Shown here piece after piece: positions 25,628 through 34,199 of a stretch of DNA of 64,000 nucleotides; position 1 is the stretch's first letter; every line of letters starts with the position of its first letter. The DNA lies in NCBI GenBank assembly GCA_031386985.1, contig JANNCV010000023.1:1-64000 (forward strand), read 5' to 3'. The position numbers were made by a program, and so were the translations under genes. The stretch comes from JANJUB01 sp031386985 (lineage in GTDB: Bacteria; Armatimonadota; Fimbriimonadia; Fimbriimonadales; Fimbriimonadaceae). Below the pieces are notes generated by a model that was given only the letters and a program-made list of their open reading frames with translations, did not search any database and was not told where the DNA came from.

Positions 25628-26792
25628 GCCAGTTGTTGTGATTGGCGGCGGGGCGATAGGGCTTTGCTGCGCGTATTTTTTGCGGCAAGCAGGTCAGCAG
25701 GTCGTGATCGTAGATCGGCACGGATGTCGGGAAGGGGCATCTTGGGGGAACGCTGGAATGGTTGTACCCAGCCACTTTGAGCCATTGGCCAATCCGGGAA
25801 TGCTCAAGCTTGGACTGAAGATGATGCTCAGTCCCGCGAGTCCGCTCGCCATTTCACCGCTCGCGCCTGATCTCGCGAAATGGCTAAAGCGCTTCGTTGC
25901 GAGCGCGAATCATGCCCATGTCGAGGCAAACAGTCGCCTCATTCTCGGTATGAATCTGCAGAGTCGGGACCTGTACCGGCAACTGCTGGGAGACAACCTA
26001 GGCACAACCGGAATGCTCATGATCTGCAAAACCGAGAGCGCTTTTGGAGGAGAGCAAAAACTCGCCGAGACCGCCCAAAAACTTGGGCTCGGCACCGAGG
26101 AGCTCTCGCGATTTGACCTTGCTAGCTTAGGCTATGATGCCGCCGGTGCAATCAAATATTCCGATGATGCCTTTCTGACCCCTCCCGATTTTCTTACAAA
26201 GTTGCGCGAGGAATCTAAAATCGTAGAGGCTTCTGTGACTGCAATCACCCAAGATGCGGTCAAAACGAGCGAGGGTGACATTGAGGGCGAGTTTTTTGTG
26301 CTTGCGGGAGGGGCGTGGAGCGGCGGCTTGGCCCCCAAACTCCTGATGACCCCTGGTCGCGGATATGGGTTTACCGTCGAAAATCCCCCCGGTCTAACCG
26401 AGCACTGCGCGATCCTTGTTGAGGCCCGAATTGCGACGACTCCCATGACGAATGGCCAACGATTCACGGGCGGCATGGAACTTGGAAATTACTCAGATTC
26501 ACCGGACCGGCGAAGACTTCAGCGAATTCGAAACGCGATTCCTGACTACATCCCCGCCTACAAAAACCATGCGTTCAACGAAGAAATCTGGGTTGGCCAC
26601 CGCCCATGCTCGCCGGATGGGATTCCTTATATTGGCCCGTTCGCGCATCAGGCAAACCTGTATGCTGCCACTGGTCACGGAATGATGGGCATGAGTTTGG
26701 CTCCGATTACGGGGAAACTCATCAGCGAAATGATCTGCGGAGAGCCACCCTCCCTTGACGTTTCTAAATGCTCCCCGAATCGAATCCGGTAA
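25620..26792 (+). CDS. D-amino acid dehydrogenase/oxidase-like FAD protein (DadA family)
   Basis: A 390-residue FAD-dependent oxidoreductase of the DAO/DadA family. It has the ADP-binding motif VVVIGGGAIGLCCAYFLRQA, then GASWGNAGMVVPSHFEPLA, typical of DadA, and the C-terminal block RPCSPDGIPYIGPF plus YAATGHGMMGMSLAPITGKL. The GTG start overlaps the end of the cNMP-binding gene. Likely deaminates an amino acid or imino acid; the exact substrate cannot be told from the sequence. Confidence 0.85.
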   Translation: MAKPVVVIGGGAIGLCCAYFLRQAGQQVVIVDRHGCREGASWGNAGMVVPSHFEPLANPGMLKLGLKMMLSPASPLAISPLAPDLAKWLKRFVASANHAHVEANSRLILGMNLQSRDLYRQLLGDNLGTTGMLMICKTESAFGGEQKLAETAQKLGLGTEELSRFDLASLGYDAAGAIKYSDDAFLTPPDFLTKLREESKIVEASVTAITQDAVKTSEGDIEGEFFVLAGGAWSGGLAPKLLMTPGRGYGFTVENPPGLTEHCAILVEARIATTPMTNGQRFTGGMELGNYSDSPDRRRLQRIRNAIPDYIPAYKNHAFNEEIWVGHRPCSPDGIPYIGPFAHQANLYAATGHGMMGMSLAPITGKLISEMICGEPPSLDVSKCSPNRIR

Positions 26793-26798
26793 GCCGGG

Positions 26799-26804
26799 TA
26801 TCTT
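26799..26804 (+). promoter_or_regulatory. Start-proximal -10 (TATCTT) of the nucleoside transporter operon
   Basis: TATCTT ends 7 nt before the GTG at 26812 and was used to choose that start over a TTG at 26755 inside the previous gene. Confidence 0.45.
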
Positions 26805-26811
26805 CAACTCC

Positions 26812-28314
26812 GTGGAAGCGGGATTCGCGGTTACGATGGAGGGCATAACCAAGCGATTTGGCCCCGTTGTGGCGCTTGATGAAGTCACGCTAAAGGTCCG
26901 AAAAGGCACGATTCACGCCCTGGTCGGAGAGAACGGTGCGGGCAAAACGACCCTGATGAAGATCCTTTACGGAGCTTATCCCGCGACGGAGGGCCAGTAT
27001 CAAATTTTTGAGGAAACCGCGAAGTTCAAGAACTCGGCAGAGGCGATACAGACTGGAATCGGCATGGTTAGCCAACATTACAGCATCATTGGCGAACTAA
27101 CCTGCCTCGAAAACCTCATGCTCGGGGCCGAATCGAGCTGGCTCATTCCCCAATCGGCCTCAATCCAGCTTGCCGAGAAACTCGCCGCTCAGATGGGATT
27201 TGAGTTTGATTGGGGCGCGCTGGCCAGCGGCCTCAGCCCGGCGGGAGCGCAAAAGCTCGAAATTCTCAAACTCCTCTGGCGAAACTCACAAATCATGATC
27301 CTTGATGAGCCGACGGCGATGCTCACGCCCCAAGATTCGGATGCTTTGTACGCATCACTAAAAACTTTGGTGAAACAAGGGGCTACCGTGATTGTCGTGA
27401 CTCACCGTTTGCCAGAAGTCATTGAACATTGCGATCAGGTGACCGTTTTGCGGGGAGGAAAGCTCGTTGCTAATGAGCCGGTGGATCCCGGTGAGACTGA
27501 CCTACCCGCCCGCCTCGCTGAGTTAATCGTGGGTCGCGCTATTGCGTTTCCTGAGCTTAGCAAACGTGAACCTGGCGAACGCCTTCTCACGGCAGAAAAA
27601 ATATGTGTCCGCGGGAGCCGCGGCGAAATTTCCGTCCGGGCCGCCAGTTTTTCGCTGTGCGCCGGCGAAATTGTTGGACTGGCGGGAGTGGATGGTAGCG
27701 GGCAACGCGAGCTCTTTGCCGCTCTCTACGGCACACAGCCCATTGTTAGCGGCTTGGTTGATTTCCTTGGCGAGCAGCTTGCTTCTACGACCAAGGAGCG
27801 GCTACGAAACGGTCTAAAGTGGATACCCGAAGATCGGCACCGGCAAGCCCTGATTGAAGATTGGACCTTGGATGACAACGCCGCTTTAGGAATGCACTGC
27901 GCGCCCCCATTTGCCGAAAATGGACACATAAACAGAGCCGGCAGAAGGCAAGCGGCATCGGAAATCGCATCATTGTTTGCCACGAAATTCGGAGCGCTCT
28001 CCGACCCAATCGCGAGCCTTAGCGGGGGCAACCAACAGCGCTTCGTAAACGCACGGACCCTCTTTTCAAAGCCAAGAGTTATTCTCGCCTTTCAACCGGC
28101 GCGAGGCCTGGATATTGACGCCACCCGCGCCTTTTATGCTGAACTATCAAAGGCAGTAGAGGAAGGCGCGACGGCTCTGGTCGTTAGTTTTGATCTCGAC
28201 GAACTCATCCAGTACACCGATAGAATCCTCGTCATGAGTTTGGGTGAGCTTTACGAAACGGGCCAGAGCCGCAACCGCACCGAAATCGGCAAACTCATGG
28301 TAGGAGCGGCTTGA
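26812..28314 (+). CDS. Nucleoside-type ABC transporter ATP-binding protein (two ABC domains)
   Basis: A 500-residue protein with two ATPase domains, as in sugar and BMP-family nucleoside importers. The first half has Walker A VGENGAGKTTLMKIL, Walker B IMILDEPTAMLT and the switch His in VTHRL, but its signature motif is LSPAGAQKLEI instead of LSVGxxQ. The second half has the usual degenerate P-loop GVDGSGQRE, the signature LSGGNQQRFVNAR and RGLDIDATR, with FQPAR near Walker B. The start is GTG 26812. It overlaps the permease gene by 4 bp. It powers uptake through the next two gene products. Confidence 0.9.
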   Translation: MEAGFAVTMEGITKRFGPVVALDEVTLKVRKGTIHALVGENGAGKTTLMKILYGAYPATEGQYQIFEETAKFKNSAEAIQTGIGMVSQHYSIIGELTCLENLMLGAESSWLIPQSASIQLAEKLAAQMGFEFDWGALASGLSPAGAQKLEILKLLWRNSQIMILDEPTAMLTPQDSDALYASLKTLVKQGATVIVVTHRLPEVIEHCDQVTVLRGGKLVANEPVDPGETDLPARLAELIVGRAIAFPELSKREPGERLLTAEKICVRGSRGEISVRAASFSLCAGEIVGLAGVDGSGQRELFAALYGTQPIVSGLVDFLGEQLASTTKERLRNGLKWIPEDRHRQALIEDWTLDDNAALGMHCAPPFAENGHINRAGRRQAASEIASLFATKFGALSDPIASLSGGNQQRFVNARTLFSKPRVILAFQPARGLDIDATRAFYAELSKAVEEGATALVVSFDLDELIQYTDRILVMSLGELYETGQSRNRTEIGKLMVGAA

Positions 28315-29339
28315 ACTGGCGGCTTTTCCTCCTAATCGCGGCATGTATTGCCACGATCTTCGCGATCCTCGTTGTTGGCGGGTTTCCGGCGGGTCAAGTC
28401 TTACTTGACCTACTCAACGGCTCTGTAGGTTCGCTGAAAGTATTTTCTAAGACCCTGCGTGAAATGACCCCGCTTCTCATCGCCGGCACCGCCGTGTTTG
28501 TGGCTTTGCGCGCAGGACTCTTTAACATCGGAGTTGAAGGGCAGTTTACGATGGGCGCGATGGGGTGCGCGGCTGTAGCAATTTGGATTCCGAATTGGTT
28601 TGGTGTTCTTTGCGGGGCGTTGGCCGGAATCATTCTGGGCGCTCTTTGGGCTTTCCCCGCCGCGTGGATCAGGGCCTACCGAAATGGCCATGAGGTCATC
28701 ACGACCATCATGCTCAACAACATCGCGGGATTCCTAACAACCGCCCTGGTAGTTGGGCCCCTCAAAGATCCGTTCCGAGAAAACGCGACAACCGCTGCTA
28801 TCCCAATCATGTTTCCGAACATTTTTTCTACCCCGACGCTCGGGCAAAATGGCAAACCGGATGGCACTTTTGAGATCACGATCGGGCTAGTCGTTGGCAT
28901 TACTCTCGCTACGCTGTTATGGTTTTGGTTAAAGCGAACGGTTGCCGGGTACGAACTTGAAGCCGTTGGCGCAAACCCCAGCGCCGCCGAGATGGCCGGA
29001 ATCGCAGTTCGACGTGTTACCGTAAAGGCAATGCTATCGAGTGGAGGAATCGCGGGTTTGGCCGGTGCGCTTCAAGTTCTGGTGTTGGAAGGTCGTTTTT
29101 ACAAAGACTTTTCCCAAGGCTATGGGTTTGATTCGCTTGGCGTCGCCCTTTTGGCGGGCGGGAATCCGCTCGCTCTCATTCCGTCTGCACTTGCGTTCGG
29201 CATCATAAAGAAGGGAGCCTCGTCCATAACCGTCATGCACAGCGTGCCCAAGGGAATCACGCTCGTTATTCTTGGGCTCATGATCGTCGTGTTTGCCGCG
29301 ATTCGCTATAGGAAACACATGGGGAGGGCGGTCGCTTGA
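28311..29339 (+). CDS. Nucleoside-type ABC transporter permease 1 (BPD_transp_2)
   Basis: A 342-residue inner-membrane permease with about eight to ten helices. Family landmarks are FVALRAGLFNIGVEGQFTMGAM, TIMLNNIAGFL, and GANPSAAEMAGIAV followed by SSGGIAGLAGALQVLVLEGRF and GFDSLGVALLAGGNPLALIP. It starts with TTG in the TTGA overlap with the ATPase stop. It forms a heterodimer with the next gene product. Confidence 0.9.
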   Translation: MNWRLFLLIAACIATIFAILVVGGFPAGQVLLDLLNGSVGSLKVFSKTLREMTPLLIAGTAVFVALRAGLFNIGVEGQFTMGAMGCAAVAIWIPNWFGVLCGALAGIILGALWAFPAAWIRAYRNGHEVITTIMLNNIAGFLTTALVVGPLKDPFRENATTAAIPIMFPNIFSTPTLGQNGKPDGTFEITIGLVVGITLATLLWFWLKRTVAGYELEAVGANPSAAEMAGIAVRRVTVKAMLSSGGIAGLAGALQVLVLEGRFYKDFSQGYGFDSLGVALLAGGNPLALIPSALAFGIIKKGASSITVMHSVPKGITLVILGLMIVVFAAIRYRKHMGRAVA

Positions 29340-30184
29340 ACGAGTTCATTACCCTCCTCGGTGGCACGTTAACGTTGTCGGCACCGCTGATCCTCGCCGC
29401 GATGGGCGGATTAGTCAGCGAACGATCGGGCATCATTAACATAGCCCTCGAAGGCAAAATGCTGATCGCCGCCGTAGCGGTTTGGCTCATCGGAGCGAAA
29501 ACCGGAAACCCCTATCTGGGGCTTGCGGCCGGGGTGGGCGCGGCCTCGTTGTTTAGTTTGATCCACTGGCTCCTCACTCAGAAGTACGCCTTTGATCACA
29601 TAGTTAGCGGCATGGCAGTCAATGCTCTTGCTTTTGGTGGTTCAAATTTTCTGGATAAGCGCTACACCGACCCCAGCCAAGTCAGCTTCGCCAAGTTTGA
29701 TTCTTGGCTGTACTGGATCGTCGCCATTGGGTTGCCCATTTGCTTGTGGCTGTACCTCCGCCGAACCCGCGGCGGATTGAGACTGATGGCCGTGGGAAAT
29801 GACCCGGAAAAGTCTCGACAGATGGGTGTATTTCCGTTGCGGATTCGGCTAGTTTCCCTTCTCGCCACTGGCGTGTTTTGCGGCGTCGCCGGTTCGCTCA
29901 TCGTTTCAAACGCAGGGTCGTTTAACGATGGAATGACCTCGGGCAAAGGCTTTATTGCCCTCGCAGCGCTCATCGTTGGGGGTTGGCGGCCCATTCCTGC
30001 TCTCATCGCTTGTCTCCTCTTTGGAATGCTTCAGCAAGTTCAAATCCAGTTTCAGGGCGAAGCAATCGCGGGGGTGATGGTGCCAAATTGGGTATGGTTG
30101 AGTCTCCCCTATTTCGCCACGATTGTCGCGCTCGCGGGATTCCTTGGACGAGATCGAACGCCGAAGGGCCTCGGAAAACCATGA
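29336..30184 (+). CDS. Nucleoside-type ABC transporter permease 2 (BPD_transp_2)
   Basis: A 282-residue permease, slightly shorter than its partner. Landmarks are LILAAMGGLVSERSGIINIA (the LxALGxxxSERSGVxNIG signature of the second subunit), EGKMLIAAVAV, VGNDPEKSRQMGV and TSGKGFIALAALIVGGWRP. TTG start in a TTGA overlap. The substrate-binding lipoprotein expected for this family is not in the window. Confidence 0.9.
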   Translation: MNEFITLLGGTLTLSAPLILAAMGGLVSERSGIINIALEGKMLIAAVAVWLIGAKTGNPYLGLAAGVGAASLFSLIHWLLTQKYAFDHIVSGMAVNALAFGGSNFLDKRYTDPSQVSFAKFDSWLYWIVAIGLPICLWLYLRRTRGGLRLMAVGNDPEKSRQMGVFPLRIRLVSLLATGVFCGVAGSLIVSNAGSFNDGMTSGKGFIALAALIVGGWRPIPALIACLLFGMLQQVQIQFQGEAIAGVMVPNWVWLSLPYFATIVALAGFLGRDRTPKGLGKP

Positions 30185-31344
30185 TTATCTTGCCCCTCCT
30201 CGTTGTTCAAGTTAACGCCTTTGCCATTTTTGATGCCTGTGCAAAAACGCACGCCAACTTAAGGGCGGCTTCGGTGGTGGTTTCGGTGAAGGGAAAATCT
30301 TCCTCTCGCTACGAAATCTCTTTCATCCAACCCAATCGGGCTCGGATTCGACTCTCAAGCATTGCGGCCGGCGGAACGGCGGCATCTGAGCGAGTCTTCA
30401 CGCTCGTGGGGGCGAAGGTATACGGCGTTGATCTAAAGACCAACGAATGGCTCGAGCGATCGGCCGGAACTACCGGAACCATCGCTTATCGGCTAAGTAG
30501 CGTTATCGGCCAACTCGACGATCCCGCTACTTTCCTGCTCATTCCCGACCGTGCAAAGGAATACCTGGCCCTCTTTAAATCAATGCCAAGGTGGATCGTC
30601 AATCGCAACTCCGCTGAGATTACGGTGCACACTACCGTGCCGGGAACGGGGGAGTATAGCTTCAAATTTGACGCGAAAGACAAACGAATGCTCTCCGCAA
30701 ACTTGTTAACTAATGGCCAGGTTCGAACGACTTGGAGCTACTCTTACAAGACACCCCCGACCTCCATAACGTGGAATCCGCCCGTAAAATCACGGAAAGT
30801 ATTCGAGTTTCGAGATCGTGCTCGTCCGCCCGTTTTTCGGTCAAAATCAGCGCGCGCAATTTATGATATCGCCTTCGCCGCCTATCGAAGGCTACCTAAC
30901 TTGAACTACCGGGTAACCGATGACACTCAAACGTTTGATGTGAAATTCACCAGAACAAGTGCCACCCAAAAAAGCAAACTCTATTCATTCGCCTATGCGA
31001 ACGGAACCTTGACGATCGGCAAAAAGAGTTTTAAATGTAACTCCAGCGATATTGGGGTGCACTTACAAAAAGCAAAAATCGGAATTGAACCGGTCTTAAG
31101 ATCGCTCATCTACCGGGAGAACCCCGTTGAGCATCTGCTTTCGCAGGGACTGACGGTGAGCGTAGCCGGCAACATGAAAATTGACGGCGTGATGAACGAC
31201 CTGTTAGAAGGCAAGACGAAGGATTATCGAATCACTGTCGCAATTCGCCGCGATAATCACCTGATCACGACGACAACATCCGAAAACTATGATGGCAAAG
31301 GGCGGCGCGTATCGAGAACGGAAAGGCGTTTTACTTATCGCTAA
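30181..31344 (+). CDS. Secreted LolA-like protein, two related halves
   Basis: A 387-residue protein starting in an ATGA overlap with the permease stop, so part of the transporter operon. The N-terminal MIILPLLVVQVNAFA is a short signal peptide. Two halves each resemble the LolA/DUF2092 beta-sandwich that binds lipid tails: one begins ACAKTHANLRAASVVVSV and YEISFIQPNRARIRL, the other IAFAAYRRLPNLNYRV and YSFAYANGTLTIGKKSF. It may be a periplasmic lipid- or lipoprotein-binding protein. Its link to a nucleoside importer is unexplained. Its end overlaps the FlgM-like gene by 14 bp, tail to tail. Confidence 0.65.
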   Translation: MIILPLLVVQVNAFAIFDACAKTHANLRAASVVVSVKGKSSSRYEISFIQPNRARIRLSSIAAGGTAASERVFTLVGAKVYGVDLKTNEWLERSAGTTGTIAYRLSSVIGQLDDPATFLLIPDRAKEYLALFKSMPRWIVNRNSAEITVHTTVPGTGEYSFKFDAKDKRMLSANLLTNGQVRTTWSYSYKTPPTSITWNPPVKSRKVFEFRDRARPPVFRSKSARAIYDIAFAAYRRLPNLNYRVTDDTQTFDVKFTRTSATQKSKLYSFAYANGTLTIGKKSFKCNSSDIGVHLQKAKIGIEPVLRSLIYRENPVEHLLSQGLTVSVAGNMKIDGVMNDLLEGKTKDYRITVAIRRDNHLITTTTSENYDGKGRRVSRTERRFTYR

Positions 31345-31540
31345 CGGAGTATCGAAAAATTGCTTTCGCAATTTCTTCGCTCGTGGGCAAATACGTGCCC
31401 GCCTTGATCTGCTCTCTTAGTGTTTGTAGCCGCTCCATTTTCTTCTGTTCCATCGTCGCGATGATTGAAGAATCGGCTTTCGTTTGCGCTTGAATCAGCG
31501 CAGAATTGACAGTGTTTTGCCTAATGCCCTTAACGTTCAT
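31331..31540 (-). CDS. FlgM-like anti-sigma factor
   Basis: A 69-residue protein. The C-terminal part VxxLREQIKAGTYLPTSEEIAKAI matches the sigma-28-binding end of FlgM (IxxGTYxxxxxxIAxxL), and the disordered polar N-terminus fits too. FlgM holds the flagellar sigma factor FliA until the basal body can export it. No flagellar genes are in the window, so it could serve another sigma-28-like factor. A cyclic di-GMP riboswitch lies 24 nt upstream. There is no clear Shine-Dalgarno sequence (only GGA 10 nt before the ATG). Confidence 0.7.
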   Translation of the reverse strand: MNVKGIRQNTVNSALIQAQTKADSSIIATMEQKKMERLQTLREQIKAGTYLPTSEEIAKAIFRYSVSDK

Positions 31541-31564
31541 GGTTTATTCCAATCGGTTTGGACA

Positions 31565-31648
31565 GGCAACCCGGCTATCTCGTTTTGGGTGAGACCCGTG
31601 GCTTTGCGTGAGCGAGGTCACCCCCGTCGTGCCATTTTCTGTTTCGCC
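31565..31648 (-). promoter_or_regulatory. Cyclic di-GMP-I (GEMM-I) riboswitch
   Basis: On the minus strand the conserved blocks occur in order: GGCGAAACAGAAAATGGCA, a hairpin CGGGG-GTGA-CCTCG whose GNRA tetraloop is typical, then ACGCAAAGCCACGGGTCT, a short loop, and AGATAGCCGGGTTGCC. P1 can form between GGC(GA)AAC and GTTGCC, P2 between TGGC and GCCA enclosing the tetraloop hairpin, and P3 between GGTCTC and GAGATAGCC. This is the standard GEMM-I aptamer that binds cyclic di-GMP with the tetraloop docked in its receptor. It ends 24 nt before the FlgM-like start. No terminator follows, so control of translation or message stability is more likely than attenuation. Confidence 0.9.
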
Positions 31649-31717
31649 ATTTCAGTTATCGGCAAACCTAACAAACTTCTTTAGGGTTTTGTATGATTTT
31701 TTTGAGGAATAGGACCG

Positions 31718-31758
31718 GTAGGACACGTCGGACGTCCGACTCGTCCAACCTGTCCTAC
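31718..31758. repeat. Nested inverted repeat
   Basis: GTAGGACA (31718-31725) and TGTCCTAC (31751-31758) flank a 14-bp palindrome GTCGGACGTCCGAC (31727-31740). It lies between the saccharopine-dehydrogenase-like gene and the riboswitch. It may act as a terminator-like or intergenic repeat element; there is no T-run. Confidence 0.6.
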
Positions 31759-31769
31759 TATCCAGCTCC

Positions 31770-32927
31770 TTAAGAGAACTTCAAGTTAATATCTTGCCGC
31801 TTCTGCAGCTCGGCCAAAAACTTGGCCCCTTGCATCCCATTTTCATAGCGAATACAGCCGTTCGGCATTCCGCCGTTGGCAATATCAATCGCATAAATCG
31901 AAATCGAGAATCCGGTTAAGCGCTCCATTGAAGTGAAGCCCGTGCGCTTGCATTGGCGGTCAAAAATGTCAACCTGCATTCGGCAGAATTCACCATTCTT
32001 CGTACCCACGCCGACTCCGCGAACGGCACACATATCATCATCCACAAACTTCTCCAGGGCTTCGCCAAAAACCTTGTAGAACAAATGTCGCGGAACCACC
32101 GGCTTCCCGTCAACTTCAATCTCCTTAGGATTCCAGAATCCGAAATCTTTGAATATCTTGATGCGCTCGCAGTGACCAGGGAACCGGATCGTTTTGTATT
32201 CATAGTTCGGAACTCGGCCTTGAAGCGTGTAAGGGGCGGTCGAAGTTCCACCCGATGTCACGAACGCTTCCATTGGTCCCAGCTCCTCAATCGTTAGGTC
32301 TTCGAGTTCAGTAAGGGTGTCAACCAAACAAATCTCGCCTTGCTTTAGGGTAACGGCTTGGAAGTCGTATTCGGTGACCAATCCTTCGACGTTGAACGTC
32401 AGCTTGTAATTAAACGGAGGCTTTGGATTTTGGGGCAAAACGCCGCAGTAGAGCTTGACGCTCTCACAAGAATCCATGCTCTCCACGAGGTACATCCCGA
32501 TTGAGTTCACCAAACCTGGTGCGAGGCCCGTATCGGGAACAAGAGTTACGCCCGCCGATTTCGCGGCTTCATCCATCGCCAACGTTTCCATCGTGACTTC
32601 GGTATTTCCGCCGAGGTCAACCATGCTCGTCTTCGTCTCAATCGCGATTTTGGCGATCTGAGGGTGCATGTAGTAGGGAACGCAACTTAGCAAAACATCT
32701 ACGTCGACCAGAAACTCGGCCAAACTCGCCGCGTCGGTCGCGTTCACTTGGTGAGGCGAGCAGATCGCGGAGCCAACCAAATCGTTCACGCGCCAAGCGC
32801 TCTTGTTGGCTTGATCAAGGCTCACATCGCCCATTTTTATCTTGGCAGCATTGCCAAATTTGGCGAGGTCATAAGCGGCGGCGGTGCCTTGCATACCCGC
32901 CCCTAATACAGCAAAATTTTTACTCAT
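31770..32927 (-). CDS. Saccharopine dehydrogenase/lysine dehydrogenase family protein
   Basis: A 385-residue NAD(P)-dependent dehydrogenase. The ATG at 32927 starts directly at the Rossmann motif MSKNFAVLGAGMQGTAAAYD; the longer frame upstream to 33026 adds a basic tail that does not fit. GGGAGA upstream is a poor but possible ribosome site. Other family features are LLSCVPYYMHPQIA, VDLGGNTEVT and PDTGLAPGLVNSIGM. It probably acts on lysine or a related amino acid. It is divergent from an ATP-grasp gene, so the two may belong to one amino-acid pathway. Confidence 0.85.
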   Translation of the reverse strand: MSKNFAVLGAGMQGTAAAYDLAKFGNAAKIKMGDVSLDQANKSAWRVNDLVGSAICSPHQVNATDAASLAEFLVDVDVLLSCVPYYMHPQIAKIAIETKTSMVDLGGNTEVTMETLAMDEAAKSAGVTLVPDTGLAPGLVNSIGMYLVESMDSCESVKLYCGVLPQNPKPPFNYKLTFNVEGLVTEYDFQAVTLKQGEICLVDTLTELEDLTIEELGPMEAFVTSGGTSTAPYTLQGRVPNYEYKTIRFPGHCERIKIFKDFGFWNPKEIEVDGKPVVPRHLFYKVFGEALEKFVDDDMCAVRGVGVGTKNGEFCRMQVDIFDRQCKRTGFTSMERLTGFSISIYAIDIANGGMPNGCIRYENGMQGAKFLAELQKRQDINLKFS

Positions 32928-32994
32928 CGTCGTTGAAATCTCCCTCGAGCCAGGCTTCATTGCCCCGGCGAAGTCCCCAAATTGTACCTTCGGG

Positions 32995-33000
32995 TAGCCT
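32995..33000 (+). promoter_or_regulatory. Start-proximal -10 (TAGCCT) of the ATP-grasp gene
   Basis: TAGCCT ends 6 nt before the ATG at 33007, with no Shine-Dalgarno site in between. Confidence 0.45.
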
Positions 33001-33006
33001 TTCGGG

Positions 33007-33798
33007 ATGCGTCTAGCTTGGGTCACATGTTGCGAACTTCCGGAGGCCGATCACGATGAGGCGCTAGCGCTGGATTACCTGAACGCAAACGGCTTCGAGA
33101 CTACGCCTGAGCCTTGGGACGGCACCGTGGCCTGGGCTCAATTTGACGCGGCAATTATAAGATCATGTTGGAACTACTACTATGACCCCGAGGCCTTTCT
33201 GGGTTGGGTTGACCATGTCGCATCCGTAACTCGGCTCGTAAATCCCGCACCCGTGATTTCATGGAATATTGATAAACTTTACCTACTTGAACTTGCGCAA
33301 AAAGGCGTTCCGGTTGTTCCTACTTCGCATTCGCTTAACCCCAACTGGAACAAGTTTGTCATCAAGCCGCGCGTCTCGGCAAGCTCCTACATGACGCGCG
33401 TTTTTGATTCGACTCAATGGGATGAAGCGGGTCTGTTTATGATGGAGGTTAAGAACCCAATCGTTCAGCCCTATATGCAGTCAGTTGAAGGCGAGGGCGA
33501 ACGCTCGATTATGTGGATCAATGGAGAGTTCACCCACGCGATAAGAAAGAGCCCCCGATTTTCGGACGGCGAGGAGTCCGTCTCCGAAGCCTACGATCCC
33601 ACTCCCGAAGAAATCAAACTCGCCAAGCTTGCCCTCGAAGCCGCCCCCGCTGGGCTGAGCTATGCGCGGATTGACGTTATGCGCGACGATTCGGGGACGT
33701 TATGTATCTCGGAACTAGAACTCATCGAACCTTCGCTCTTTCTGAAACAAAATTCGCGGGCTTTGGAATACTTGGCGGATGCCCTCAGGTGGATCTAG
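33007..33798 (+). CDS. ATP-grasp ligase-like protein
   Basis: A 263-residue protein of the ATP-grasp superfamily, closest in pattern to the small DcsG/RimK-like group that ligates carboxylates to amines or makes D-cycloserine. Seen are AAIIRSCWNYYYDPEAFLGW, NKFVIKPRVSASSYMTRVF, and the metal/ATP block ARIDVMRDDSGTLCISELEL followed by IEPSLFLK. The substrate is unknown. A hairpin lies directly after its stop codon. Confidence 0.8.
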   Translation: MRLAWVTCCELPEADHDEALALDYLNANGFETTPEPWDGTVAWAQFDAAIIRSCWNYYYDPEAFLGWVDHVASVTRLVNPAPVISWNIDKLYLLELAQKGVPVVPTSHSLNPNWNKFVIKPRVSASSYMTRVFDSTQWDEAGLFMMEVKNPIVQPYMQSVEGEGERSIMWINGEFTHAIRKSPRFSDGEESVSEAYDPTPEEIKLAKLALEAAPAGLSYARIDVMRDDSGTLCISELELIEPSLFLKQNSRALEYLADALRWI

Positions 33799-33801
33799 TT
33801 G

Positions 33802-33823
33802 CTGGCGCCCCGTGCGCCAGTTT
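33802..33823 (+). terminator. Likely terminator of the ATP-grasp gene
   Basis: Perfect 7-bp stem CTGGCGC/GCGCCAG with a 5-nt loop 3 nt after the stop codon, followed by TTT. The T-run is short, so efficiency is uncertain. Confidence 0.5.
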
Positions 33824-33838
33824 CCGGCTTCGCTTGCT

Positions 33839-34054
33839 TGCGATTATGAGACGGTTGAGGGGTCGAGCTACGAGTGGGAATGGTATGCCAGCGCGTTGCT
33901 TACGACGCTACTCGGCAAAATCACAACCACCTCAAGCGAGCACGTCATCACCGGCCTTGATACGGGAACGCGCTACTGGGTGAGAGTCCGCGCCGTTCGC
34001 GGCGGGCAATACGGAATGTGGTCCGACCCGGATAGTAGGGTTGCGAATGTGTAG
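33839..34054 (+). pseudogene. Fibronectin type III domain remnant
   Basis: The open frame gives part of an Fn3 domain: SSYEWEWYASALL, then HVITGLDTGTRYWVRVRAVR and WSDPDS. The earlier part of the domain and any start are missing, so it is the end of a lost larger surface or Rhs-type protein. Confidence 0.5.
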
Positions 34055-34199
34055 GGACGCTGATTGAATGGCGGGATGGCTTCGGCGCAAGGGCGGATCA
34101 TTTCTGGGAAAGTTCTTAGAAATGGCAACGAACCAGGCACGAAGCGGCGTCCCATATTCGTAGCACTGATTGATTCAGTAGTGACAGTTGAGGTGAAGC

